Source: a bacterium (GTDB taxonomy: Bacteria > Bacteroidota > Bacteroidia > Flavobacteriales_D > Crocinitomicaceae). From it: a stretch of 64,000 nucleotides of DNA. The first letter of the stretch is position 1, and every line of letters begins with the position of its first letter. The notes below the pieces were generated by a model. That model did not search any database and was not told where the DNA came from. It was given only the letters and a program-made list of their open reading frames with translations. The stretch lies in the NCBI GenBank assembly GCA_024742305.1, contig JANSYQ010000018.1:1-64000 (forward strand), given 5' to 3'. This document shows positions 54,648 through 62,900 of the stretch, piece by piece. Position numbers and translations under genes: made by a program.

Positions 54648-55087
54648 TTGCACTCTCTCTTCTTTTTCTTTCTTTCAGCTCTTGGGGGCAAGATTCCACC
54701 ATAGTTTTCGATTCGTTGTACGCGCAAGAATTGGGAGCTGATGATTACGGCATGCGCTCTTATGTCATGGCTTTCCTAAAAGCTGGACCCAATCGAAGTC
54801 AATCTCCTGAAGAAGCCAAAGAATTGCAGGCAGCTCACATGGCCAACATTGGTCGATTGGCAGATGAGGGAAAGTTGGTGCTTGCCGGTCCCTTTTTGGA
54901 TGACGGCGAACTGCGCGGAATCTACATATTCGCTGTTGAAAGCATTGAAGAGGCAGAGGCTTTGACGGCAACAGATCCGGCAATTCAAGCAGGTAGTCTC
55001 GTGATGGAGTTGCATCCATGGTATGGTTCCGCCGCAGTAATGGAGGTCAGCGAAATTCACGATAAAATTTCTAAAATCAAGTTTTAG
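54629..55087 (+). CDS. YciI-like protein with signal peptide
   Basis: A 152-residue protein. A signal peptide (MARRSIIALSLLFLSFSSWGQ) precedes a YciI-like ferredoxin-fold domain (about 45-140): YVMAFLKAGPNRSQSPEEAK, AHMANIGRLADEGKLVLAGP, GIYIFAVESIEEAEALTATDP, VMELHPWYGSAAV. YciI proteins are usually cytoplasmic; export is unusual. It overlaps the aminotransferase by 19 nt, so it is translated from the same mRNA. Confidence 0.8.
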   Translation: MARRSIIALSLLFLSFSSWGQDSTIVFDSLYAQELGADDYGMRSYVMAFLKAGPNRSQSPEEAKELQAAHMANIGRLADEGKLVLAGPFLDDGELRGIYIFAVESIEEAEALTATDPAIQAGSLVMELHPWYGSAAVMEVSEIHDKISKIKF

Positions 55088-55129
55088 CAGTTGGTGTATT
55101 TTTAAAAGAAAAGTTTTCGACCCTATTAG

Positions 55130-55158
55130 TTACCATGGTAAATAAAATGTTATATTTG
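55130..55158 (+). promoter_or_regulatory. Promoter with palindromic operator before the flavin reductase operon
   Basis: A perfect 12-nt palindrome TTACCATGGTAA (55130-55141) lies just upstream of the -7 box TATATTTG (55151-55158); TTAG at 55126-55129 is a weak -33. The palindrome lies between these elements, a repressor-like position. Confidence 0.6.
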
Positions 55159-55172
55159 TCGAAAATTACGCT

Positions 55173-55709
55173 ATGAAAAAAATCTTAGCCTTCGCCGGAA
55201 GTAATAGCTCCACTTCAATTAATCACCAACTTCTGGAGGTGCTTGGAAAAGAAGTGGAAGTGGACTTCGAGCTCGTTTCCTTGCGGGATTATGAAGCTCC
55301 CATGTTTGGTGTGGACTTAAAGAATGCCGAAGGCGTGCCCAACACGATGAAATTGCTTCACGAGAAAATGAAGACTGCTGATGGTCTTCTCGTTAGCGTA
55401 GCTGAACACAATGGTTCCATGGCAGCAGTACTCAAAAATACCTTCGACTGGTTATCCATGCTGGAAAAGAAGTTCTTTTTGAACAAACCGACTGTATTCC
55501 TTAGTACTTCTCCCGGACCAAGAGGTGCTGCGAGTTCGCTAAAGCATATAGTAGAAATTATGCCGTATCGCGGAGCGGATATTGTTGGACATCAAAGTGT
55601 TCCTAGTTTTTACGAAACTGTGAAAGACGGTGAAATTGAATCTGAAATGAAAGAGAAGTTGACCGCTTTAATTCGTACATTAGAAGCAAGCTTAATCCAA
55701 GAATCATGA
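55173..55709 (+). CDS. NADPH-dependent FMN reductase
   Basis: A 178-residue flavodoxin-like reductase. FMN phosphate site: ILAFAGSNSSTSINHQLL; substrate loop LLVSVAEHNGSMAAVLKNTFDW and the motif FLSTSPGPRGAASSLKHI. It reduces FMN or quinones with NAD(P)H in the cytoplasm. Its stop overlaps the start of a small ferredoxin-like gene by 4 nt (ATGA), so the two proteins are probably made together. A palindromic operator lies in the promoter. Confidence 0.88.
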   Translation: MKKILAFAGSNSSTSINHQLLEVLGKEVEVDFELVSLRDYEAPMFGVDLKNAEGVPNTMKLLHEKMKTADGLLVSVAEHNGSMAAVLKNTFDWLSMLEKKFFLNKPTVFLSTSPGPRGAASSLKHIVEIMPYRGADIVGHQSVPSFYETVKDGEIESEMKEKLTALIRTLEASLIQES

Positions 55710-55930
55710 AAGAAGTAGCAAAAGAATACAGCAATGGTGAGGTTACCGTTGTTTGGAAGTCAGAATTATGCAAACACGCAGGCGAGTGCGTTAGAAATTC
55801 TCCGAAAGTATTTCGCCCGAAAGAACGACCTTGGATTGATGTGTCGCAGGCTTCTTCAGAAGAGTTGATGAACACCATTGATAAATGTCCTTCCGGTGCG
55901 TTGAGCTACTACAAAAACGCAGAGAAGTAG
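55706..55930 (+). CDS. Divergent single-cluster 4Fe-4S protein (Fer4_19)
   Basis: A 74-residue protein with cysteines in ELCKHAGECVRNSPKVF and TIDKCPSGALSYY, i.e. three Cys in the spacing of the Fer4_19/Mjh-type divergent 4Fe-4S family. Such proteins often accompany acetyltransferases or flavin enzymes in redox or nitrosative stress. Translationally coupled to the FMN reductase (4-nt overlap), suggesting electron transfer between the pair. The following 258-nt gap (55931-56188) contains only a promoter-region hairpin. Confidence 0.82.
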   Translation: MKEVAKEYSNGEVTVVWKSELCKHAGECVRNSPKVFRPKERPWIDVSQASSEELMNTIDKCPSGALSYYKNAEK

Positions 55931-56138
55931 TATTTTTCTGTGTTTCGGTTCCAAGCATTTTCACCGTGAGATTCAAATGGTGTATTGCTTTTCTTTGTTA
56001 GTTCCTGCTGACTTCGAGATGTTTAATTCGTCCATTTTAACGGTGTTATAAGTTATCTTCATTGTAAAACCCTACTAATTTACTGGAGAAAAAATTTCAC
56101 ATTTAGGGTTGCAATAGTTGAACCTTTAACGGTTTAGC

Positions 56139-56161
56139 ATATACTATTCATGTTAGTATAT
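56139..56161. promoter_or_regulatory. Inverted repeat ATATACTA-N7-TAGTATAT upstream of a T9SS thioredoxin
   Basis: ATATACTA (56139-56146) and TAGTATAT (56154-56161) are perfect reverse complements 7 nt apart, ending 27 nt before the ATG at 56189. Possible operator or 5' leader hairpin. No TAnnTTTG box is obvious nearby. Confidence 0.45.
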
Positions 56162-56188
56162 TGAACTTCGAATCTTATACTCAAACAC

Positions 56189-57028
56189 ATGAAAAAACTA
56201 TTATTATCCTTAGGCGTTATTGCAACAACTTGTTTTGCAGGTAATGCACAAATTCAAAATTACTCTGTTGGTCAAACAGTTAACGACTTCACTGTTACAG
56301 ACGTTCATGGAGCAACTCACAACCTAAGTCAGATTGCTGCCTCTGGTCAGTGGATATTGATCGACTTCTTCTTCACGACTTGTCCTCCGTGTCAAGGAAC
56401 AGTTCCTTATTTCAGTGAATTACACGAAAAATACGGATGTAACGAAGGGGATCTATTTTGTATTTCAATCGACACTGGAGATGACGATGCAGACGTTCTT
56501 GCATTTGAAAATACATACGCAACTCAAGGAGGGTTTTCACCAGCGCCAGCAGCTTCGGGAACGGAAGGTGGAGGTAATGCTGTAATTGCAGACTTCGGAC
56601 CTTCGGCATACCCAACGTACTGTCTTATTGATCCCAATATGGTGATGCAAAATGGAGACATTTGGCCAATCAACAACGTTGGTTCTTTCGAGACAGCATT
56701 CGCGAATGCAGGATTTTCTCCGCAAGAAATGTCTTGTGGGTCACTTTCTGTTGAAAACGCTGAATTAGCTTTGAACGATGCAGTATTGTTCCCGAACCCA
56801 TCCACCACGGCAACTACATTGTCAGTTTCTTTGGAGTCGGCAATGGATGTTGAGGTGACAGTATTGAACATGCTGGGAGCACAGGTTTCCACTAACACTT
56901 TCACAGGTGCTGAAGGAACAAACAAATACGAAATTGCAACAGACGGATTGGCGGTAGGTCAATACATTGTTTCTGTTTCCCTAGGAGATTACGCAACACA
57001 TCAATTGAACTTGAGCGTTGTAAAATAA
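56189..57028 (+). CDS. TlpA-like thioredoxin with T9SS type A sorting domain
   Basis: A 279-residue secreted protein. Signal peptide 1-20 (...CFAGNA). The AhpC/TSA/TlpA thioredoxin domain (about 24-185) has the redox motif CPPC (C65-C68; TTCPPCQG) and the cis-Pro segment SAYPTYCLI. The sorting domain (about 200-279) is seen in VLFPNPSTTATTLSVSL, VLNMLGAQVSTNTFTGAEG, LAVGQYIVSVSLG and LNLSVVK. It is unusual for a disulfide reductase to be sent to the cell surface; it may protect or fold surface proteins. Confidence 0.87.
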   Translation: MKKLLLSLGVIATTCFAGNAQIQNYSVGQTVNDFTVTDVHGATHNLSQIAASGQWILIDFFFTTCPPCQGTVPYFSELHEKYGCNEGDLFCISIDTGDDDADVLAFENTYATQGGFSPAPAASGTEGGGNAVIADFGPSAYPTYCLIDPNMVMQNGDIWPINNVGSFETAFANAGFSPQEMSCGSLSVENAELALNDAVLFPNPSTTATTLSVSLESAMDVEVTVLNMLGAQVSTNTFTGAEGTNKYEIATDGLAVGQYIVSVSLGDYATHQLNLSVVK

Positions 57029-57045
57029 TTTTTCCTTTACTTCTG

Positions 57046-57080
57046 AAAAAGGTCTTCGTCTTTAGATGAAGGCCTTTTTT
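57046..57080 (+). terminator. Terminator of the T9SS thioredoxin
   Basis: AAAAAGGTCTTC (57046-57057) pairs with GAAGGCCTTTTT (57068-57079) with one G-T wobble, followed by TT; a 7-T run ends it. Confidence 0.85.
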
Positions 57081-57174
57081 TGTACACGCATCTTGAATAA
57101 CGAAATGCGGACAGATAAACGAAAAGTTCGTAATTTAGAGCGACTTGAAGAAAACTTTATCAACTGAAATCGCT

Positions 57175-58239
57175 ATGCAAAAAATAAAGCACGCGCTCCT
57201 TGCTGCCGTCATTACTTGTGGATGCTCCATAACAGTACACGCACAGGAGGACACTATTGTTGAAGCAACCATCCTCGGTGCTGAGGAAATTGAGGCGGAC
57301 AAAAGCTACAACGAAGGAATCAAACAATTTCAAAACAACGACTTCCAAGGAGCTGTGAATTCGTTCACAAAAGCCATTGAATTGAAGGACGGTTTTACCA
57401 AAGCCTATTTAAATCGTGGTTCCGCCTACATGGAGTTGGAAAAATACAGTGAAGCCATTTCGGATTTCAATGTAGCTCTAAATGATTCTGAGGGGTCCGA
57501 AGCCTACTATCTTCGTGCGAAAAGTTTTGAAGCACTAGGAAGTAGAGATAAGGCAAAGGGTGATTATACTTCTGCTATGAAAGCCAATCCGGAAGATGAT
57601 CGACCGTATTATTACCGTGGGTTGATCAAATTCAACGAAGGCGATTACGAAGGAGCCATTGACGATTTTACAGAGGCAATCAACCGAAATAAGCGCCATG
57701 CTTACGCCTACAACGACCGTGGTAGTGCAAAACGCATGCTTGAGCGCTACGATGACGCCATCAAAGATTATTTGAAAGCACTACAAATTGATAACCAACT
57801 TGCCTTTGTACACAATAATGTTGGTAGTGCCTACCGTAAAAAAGGACGTTTCGATGAAGCTGCGAAAGCCTATTCAAAAGCCGTTGAAGTTGACCCAAAA
57901 TACTACATCGCGTACAACAATAGAGGAAGTGCTTATTACGACGCGGGAGAATACGATCGAGCACTGGCGGATTTTGATAGAGCTATTGAACTGAATAAAA
58001 ACTATGTCTTTGCTTACAACAATCGAGCATCCGCGAAGTTCAAATTAGAAGACTATAAAGGTTGTATAGAGGATTGTACAAAGGCTATTTCTTTGGATCC
58101 TGAATATGCCTATGCCTACCAAAACCGAGGGAACGCAAAAGAATTGCTTCGAGATGATGCTGGCGCTTGCAGTGATTGGAAGAAGGCAGCAGAACTAGGT
58201 GCGGAAGGAGCAAAATCGTACGCAGGAAATTGCAAATAA
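57175..58239 (+). CDS. Exported TPR-repeat protein
   Basis: The ATG at 57175 gives a signal peptide (MQKIKHALLAAVITCGCSITVHAQ); an upstream TTG (57145) has no support. The 354-residue product has about eight tetratricopeptide repeats (A-Y-x-N-R-G-S pattern: TKAYLNRGSAYMEL, EAYYLRAKSF, RPYYYRGLIKF, HAYAYNDRGSAK, VFAYNNRASAKF, YAYAYQNRGNAK). TPRs bind other proteins. It ends in Cys/Gly and is 16 nt before a PorE-like OmpA gene, so it may act in the same outer-membrane complex. Confidence 0.87.
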   Translation: MQKIKHALLAAVITCGCSITVHAQEDTIVEATILGAEEIEADKSYNEGIKQFQNNDFQGAVNSFTKAIELKDGFTKAYLNRGSAYMELEKYSEAISDFNVALNDSEGSEAYYLRAKSFEALGSRDKAKGDYTSAMKANPEDDRPYYYRGLIKFNEGDYEGAIDDFTEAINRNKRHAYAYNDRGSAKRMLERYDDAIKDYLKALQIDNQLAFVHNNVGSAYRKKGRFDEAAKAYSKAVEVDPKYYIAYNNRGSAYYDAGEYDRALADFDRAIELNKNYVFAYNNRASAKFKLEDYKGCIEDCTKAISLDPEYAYAYQNRGNAKELLRDDAGACSDWKKAAELGAEGAKSYAGNCK

Positions 58240-58255
58240 TCCCAAAAAAAGAAAG

Positions 58256-60337
58256 ATGAAAACAGTAGTATCCATTCTATTATTATTTGTTGTTTTTGGG
58301 ATTCAGGCTCAAAACGTTGAGTTCACCAAAGACAATTTCAAAAACAATAAAGACGGTCTGAAAGCGGCGATTAAATCCATTGAGGCCGGCGACGAATATT
58401 TTGAAGGTCCACAAGTGATGTGGAAAGAGGCGATCCCTTTATACCAGGAAGCAAATGATTTCAACCCGAATAACGCAATGTTGAATTATAAGTTGGGAGC
58501 GTGTTATTTGCACTCAATGAATCGAGGAGAGGCGTTGCAGTATCTCGAAAAAGCGTATCAGTTGAATCCTTCCGTTGAGGCGCAATTGAATTACTTTTTA
58601 GGACAGGCGTATCATTTACAGTATGAGTTCGATGATGCCATTAAATTCTACAGCAAGTATCAATCGGCGGTAATCAACAATCCCGATCCGTGGTACCGAG
58701 AAGACTTACAGATGCGCATTCAGCAATGTTACAATGGAAAGAAAATTATTGAGGAACCCATTCGCGTTTTTATTGATAACCTCGGACCAAGTATTAACAC
58801 CAAGTATAACGAATATGGAGCGGTAATTTCTGCCGATGAATCCGTGATTATTTTTACCGCTCGACGCAATACTTCAACCGGAGGAAAAATCGATCCTATG
58901 TTAAACGAGAATTTTGAGGACCTCTATATTTCCTACAAAAATCCGGATGGCAGCTGGACACCTTCTGAAAATTTAGGAGAGAACGTGAACTCAAAAGATC
59001 ACGATGCGGTTTCTGCGGTTTCTGCAGATGGTCAACGTGTGATCATTTACTTGGGTCGTGAAAATAATGCAGGTGATTTGTATGAGTGTACGCTTGACGG
59101 AGATGTTTGGAGTAAGCCGGAGTCACTCGGAAAAAATGTAAACACAAAAGATTATCACGAGTCCTCGGCATGCTATTCTCCTGATGGAAACACCATTTAC
59201 TTTGTTTCGAACAAACCCGGTGGAATTGGCGATCACGACATTTACATGACCCAAAAGGACGAGAAAGGGAAGTGGGGACCTGCCACGAATCTTGGAACAG
59301 TGATCAACACAAAATACGATGAAGAAGGCGTATACATGCACCCGGATGGAAAAACGCTTTATTTCAGTTCGAAAGGGCATACTTCCATTGGTGGTTACGA
59401 TATTTTTAAAACGGTATATGACGAAGCGAAACAAGAATGGAGTCAGCCGGTGAACATTGGTTATCCGGTAAACACAGCCGATGACGATGTCTTTTTCGTT
59501 ATTTCTGCTGATGGCAAGCATGGTTACTTTACATCGAGTAACCAACCGGAATCGAAAGGAGGGCGCGACTTGTACGTAATTACGTTCTTAGGACCGGAAA
59601 AACCGATGGTGTTGAACAACGAGGATAATCTTTTGGCAGAGGCTACAGCACCGATAAAGGAGCGCGTAATAGCACCGGTAGTTGAGGTCAAGGAAGCCCA
59701 ATTGACCATTTTGAAGGGCGTAATCAGCGATTTCCTTTCGAAAGCGCCACTTGAAGCATTCATTGAAATTGTAGACAACGCAGCGAATAAAACCATTGCT
59801 ACTTTCAAGTCCAACAGTAAGTCTGGGCGTTACCTAGTGTCACTTCCAGCGGGTAAAAACTATGGAATTGCCGTGAAGAAAGACGGTTATTTGTTCCACT
59901 CGGAGAACTTCGATATTCCAGCCACAGCAGCATTCCAAGAAGTGGAGAAGAATATCGAATTGAAACAATTGGCGGTTGGGAGCAAAATTGTACTTCGCAA
60001 TATCTTCTTCGATTTAGACAAAGCTACGCTTCGTGCAGAATCAACAGCAGAATTGCAACGCTTAATCAAATTGATGAATGACGTACCAACTTTAAACATT
60101 GAGTTGGGCGGACATACTGATTCACGTGGTTCTGATTCCTACAACATGGACCTTTCCAAACGACGCGCAAAAGCCGTTGTAGATTACCTTACAGAAAACG
60201 GTATCGACGCGAGTCGCCTAAAATGGGAAGGGTACGGAGAAACTCAGTTGGTGAACGGCTGCTCTAATGGTGTCAACTGCTCCGACGAGGATCATCAAGC
60301 GAACCGACGTACAGAATTCAAAGTACTATCATTTTAA
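58256..60337 (+). CDS. PorE-like T9SS outer-membrane protein (TPR, PD40, CRD and OmpA domains)
   Basis: The ATG at 58256 gives a signal peptide (MKTVVSILLLFVVFGIQAQ) and 693 residues. Domain order: TPR (about 45-140, NYKLGACYLHSMNRGEALQYLEKAYQL), PD40/WD40-like propeller (about 175-430, YGAVISADESVIIFTARRN, YECTLDG, GNTIYFVSNKPGG, FVISADGKHGYFTSSNQ), carboxypeptidase-regulatory-like domain (about 480-565, KGVISDFLSKAPLEAFIEIV), and OmpA peptidoglycan-binding domain (about 575-690, FFDLDKATLRAESTAELQR, GGHTDSRGSDSYN, LSKRRAKAVVDYL). This order matches PorE, which ties T9SS to the cell wall. It follows the TPR gene after 16 nt. Confidence 0.85.
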   Translation: MKTVVSILLLFVVFGIQAQNVEFTKDNFKNNKDGLKAAIKSIEAGDEYFEGPQVMWKEAIPLYQEANDFNPNNAMLNYKLGACYLHSMNRGEALQYLEKAYQLNPSVEAQLNYFLGQAYHLQYEFDDAIKFYSKYQSAVINNPDPWYREDLQMRIQQCYNGKKIIEEPIRVFIDNLGPSINTKYNEYGAVISADESVIIFTARRNTSTGGKIDPMLNENFEDLYISYKNPDGSWTPSENLGENVNSKDHDAVSAVSADGQRVIIYLGRENNAGDLYECTLDGDVWSKPESLGKNVNTKDYHESSACYSPDGNTIYFVSNKPGGIGDHDIYMTQKDEKGKWGPATNLGTVINTKYDEEGVYMHPDGKTLYFSSKGHTSIGGYDIFKTVYDEAKQEWSQPVNIGYPVNTADDDVFFVISADGKHGYFTSSNQPESKGGRDLYVITFLGPEKPMVLNNEDNLLAEATAPIKERVIAPVVEVKEAQLTILKGVISDFLSKAPLEAFIEIVDNAANKTIATFKSNSKSGRYLVSLPAGKNYGIAVKKDGYLFHSENFDIPATAAFQEVEKNIELKQLAVGSKIVLRNIFFDLDKATLRAESTAELQRLIKLMNDVPTLNIELGGHTDSRGSDSYNMDLSKRRAKAVVDYLTENGIDASRLKWEGYGETQLVNGCSNGVNCSDEDHQANRRTEFKVLSF

Positions 60338-60341
60338 TATT

Positions 60342-60410
60342 AGTGAGAGGTCAAAAGTGAGAAGTGAAAAGTGTGAAGTTCTTTTACCTTCTCACTTTTG
60401 ACCTCTCACT
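60342..60410. repeat. Perfect 23-bp inverted repeat after the PorE-like gene
   Basis: AGTGAGAGGTCAAAAGTGAGAAG, split here as 60342-60364, is an exact reverse complement of 60388-60410. The loop is 23 nt of similar purine-rich words. It could end the PorE transcript, but the arms are unusually long and it lacks a classic T run at the exact 3' edge (TCTCTCTTTT follows). Confidence 0.8.
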
Positions 60411-60453
60411 TCTCTCTTTTCCCTATCTGTAGACGCTTGATTGTTCAAATAAA

Positions 60454-60484
60454 TTTGTTAGATCAATCTAACTTTTTAAATTTG
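60454..60484 (+). promoter_or_regulatory. Canonical promoter with DtxR-like operator for the TonB receptor
   Basis: TTTG (60454-60457) is followed after 19 nt by TAAATTTG (60477-60484). Within the spacer, GTTAGATCAATCTAAC (60458-60473) is a perfect 7-bp inverted repeat with a 2-nt centre, resembling DtxR/IdeR-type iron or manganese operators (TTAGGTnnnnCCTAA). Confidence 0.7.
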
Positions 60485-60509
60485 TACTATCTAAAGAACG
60501 AGTTAGAAG

Positions 60510-62900
60510 ATGTGGAAAAGAATTAGTAATACTTTGGTCCTTGCGATTTGCACCTTTTGTTTTGGACAAAAATCGGTAGGTCAGGAATCAACGCTAAAAG
60601 GGACAATTACTGAGCTTTCCGGTGATCCAATTCCTTTTGTAAAGGTAGTTTTAGTTGGGTCGAATTTGGGTACAATAGCCGATGAAAAAGGAAAGTATGA
60701 AATCCCAAAAATTCCAACAGGAACTTATTTTCTTGAAGTTCGCTCGTCCGGCTACATAACGCGCAAAGACACTCTTCAGATTGGCGAGAGCCAAATAACA
60801 CAAGTAGATTTTATCTTACAGCCTGACTTACTTAACATCGGAGAAGTTGTAGTTTCTGGAACACGAAGTGCAGTAGAACGATACAATTCGCCCGTTATCA
60901 CCAACACGATTTCCAGTCGAACCTTTGAAGCGACGCAATCACTAAGCATTGCTGAAGGATTGAGCTTTTCCCCAGGATTACGCGTCGAGAACAACTGTCA
61001 AAACTGTGGCTTTACGCAGCTTCGCATGAACGGATTGGAAGGTGCGTACTCGCAGGTATTGATTAATAGTCGTCCGGTTTTTTCTGCACTAGCGGGCGTT
61101 TACGGCTTAGAAATGCTTCCAACGGGAATGGTAGATCGAGTAGAGGTGGTGCGCGGTGGTGGATCCGTTTTGTACGGTGGAAATGCCATTGCAGGTACAG
61201 TCAACATTATCACCAAGGACCCCGTGGAGAATTCTTTCGAGCTAGGAGTCAATCAGGCATTTATTAATGGACAAGGTTCAGATAGGACCATCAACATGAA
61301 CGGTTCCATCGTTTCAGAGCAATTGGATAAAGGAATCACTTTTTTTGGTTTCAATCGAATGCGAGATCCATGGGATGCCAATGGCGATGGTATTTCGGAG
61401 ATTGTGAAGTTGGAAAACAACACCTTTGGATTTGATGCTTTTTGGAACATAGATGAGCGCAACAAATTGAAATTGGGGTCCTATTTCATCAATGAATTCC
61501 GCCGGGGAGGAAGTCAATTCGATTTACTGCCACACCAAACGGATGTAACGGAGCAATTGGACCATGCGATCATAAGTTCCAACGTTTCTTATGAGCACGC
61601 GAGTAAGAATCTGAAACACAAAGTTTCGTTGTACGGATCGTTGCAGGCAGTGGATCGTGAGAGTTATTACGGTGGTGGAGGGAGTGTCCTTGAAGAAGGT
61701 GATTCGCTCACTGCCGATGCAATTTTGGCTTTGAATGCCTACGGTAATTCAAATGACATTTCACTTGTTGGAGGAGCGCAGTACAACTATGAACTGAGTG
61801 AGAAATTGCTCTTCATTTTCGGATCTGAATATATATTCAATGATGTTCGAGATGAAATGCCTGGTTACAATCGATTGATAGATCAACGGGTGGGAACTAT
61901 TGGGAATTATGCTCAAGTGGAGTACAAGCCCATTAATAAATTAACGTTTCTTTTGGGTGGTCGATTTGATAACGTGAACATTCAAGGAGTGTACGATTTG
62001 GATGCCGAACGTTTTGAAAACAATCGAACGCTGAATGTGCCAGTGCCACGATTTTCTGCGATGTACGAAATTATGAAAGGGCTGAAAGCGCGTGCTTCTT
62101 TTGCTCAAGGATATCGCGGTCCACAAGCGTTTGACGAAGATTTACACTTAGAAACGGTAGGAGGTGCAGCACGATTCATCCGCATCAATCCAGATTTGAA
62201 AGAGGAACGATCTAACAGTGCACAGCTCTCTTTGAATTACGACAAGATTGTGAACAAGTGGCAAATGAACTTTGTAGCTGAAGGATTTTATACAGAACTC
62301 ATTAATCCGTTTATTCTCTCAGATCAATACGAATTGCCAAGCGGAGTATCCGTAATTAACAAAAGAAATGGGGCAGGAGCCATGGTAGCGGGAACCAATT
62401 TGGAAGCGAATGTAGCCTTTGGGCGCAAATTCTTAATTCAATCGGGAGTTACGTTACAGACTACGCGCTACGCAGAAACCGAAGAGATTTGGGCACCGGA
62501 AGATCCCAACGATCCAACTCCAGCTACAGTAACCGATAAGTTGCTTCGTACTCCTAATGCGTACGGATATTTCAGTGTGATTTATAAGCCGATTCGTAAC
62601 TTAATGATTGCTTATTCAGGAACAATTACCGGTGCCATGGACGTCCCGCATGTTATTGACATTGACACCGAGCAAACGATCTTGGAGCGAACTCCAACCT
62701 TCTTTGATAATAATATCAAGGTGAGCTACGACTTTCAGCTGCAGAAGGATTATCACCTGAATGTTTTCGGTGGTGTTCAGAACATCTTCAACAGTTACCA
62801 AAACGATTTTGATATGGGAGCCAACCGAGACGCAGGATATGTATACGGTCCAATGCGTCCAAGAACTTTCTTCATGGGGATAAAGTTCGGATTGAATTAG
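60510..62900 (+). CDS. TonB-dependent outer-membrane receptor with carboxypeptidase-regulatory domain
   Basis: A 796-residue receptor. Signal peptide 1-24, carboxypeptidase-regulatory-like domain (about 27-105, LKGTITELSGDPIPFVKVVL), a plug domain (about 110-235) with VVVSGTRSAVERYNSPVI, the unusual NCQNCGFTQLRMNGLEG with a CxxC pair (C163/C166) and NSRPVFSALAGVYGLEMLP, and a 22-stranded barrel ending MRPRTFFMGIKFGLN. The plug CxxC and the metal-type operator suggest uptake of a metal complex; this is inference. Its stop overlaps that of the M1 peptidase by 4 nt. Confidence 0.9.
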   Translation: MWKRISNTLVLAICTFCFGQKSVGQESTLKGTITELSGDPIPFVKVVLVGSNLGTIADEKGKYEIPKIPTGTYFLEVRSSGYITRKDTLQIGESQITQVDFILQPDLLNIGEVVVSGTRSAVERYNSPVITNTISSRTFEATQSLSIAEGLSFSPGLRVENNCQNCGFTQLRMNGLEGAYSQVLINSRPVFSALAGVYGLEMLPTGMVDRVEVVRGGGSVLYGGNAIAGTVNIITKDPVENSFELGVNQAFINGQGSDRTINMNGSIVSEQLDKGITFFGFNRMRDPWDANGDGISEIVKLENNTFGFDAFWNIDERNKLKLGSYFINEFRRGGSQFDLLPHQTDVTEQLDHAIISSNVSYEHASKNLKHKVSLYGSLQAVDRESYYGGGGSVLEEGDSLTADAILALNAYGNSNDISLVGGAQYNYELSEKLLFIFGSEYIFNDVRDEMPGYNRLIDQRVGTIGNYAQVEYKPINKLTFLLGGRFDNVNIQGVYDLDAERFENNRTLNVPVPRFSAMYEIMKGLKARASFAQGYRGPQAFDEDLHLETVGGAARFIRINPDLKEERSNSAQLSLNYDKIVNKWQMNFVAEGFYTELINPFILSDQYELPSGVSVINKRNGAGAMVAGTNLEANVAFGRKFLIQSGVTLQTTRYAETEEIWAPEDPNDPTPATVTDKLLRTPNAYGYFSVIYKPIRNLMIAYSGTITGAMDVPHVIDIDTEQTILERTPTFFDNNIKVSYDFQLQKDYHLNVFGGVQNIFNSYQNDFDMGANRDAGYVYGPMRPRTFFMGIKFGLN

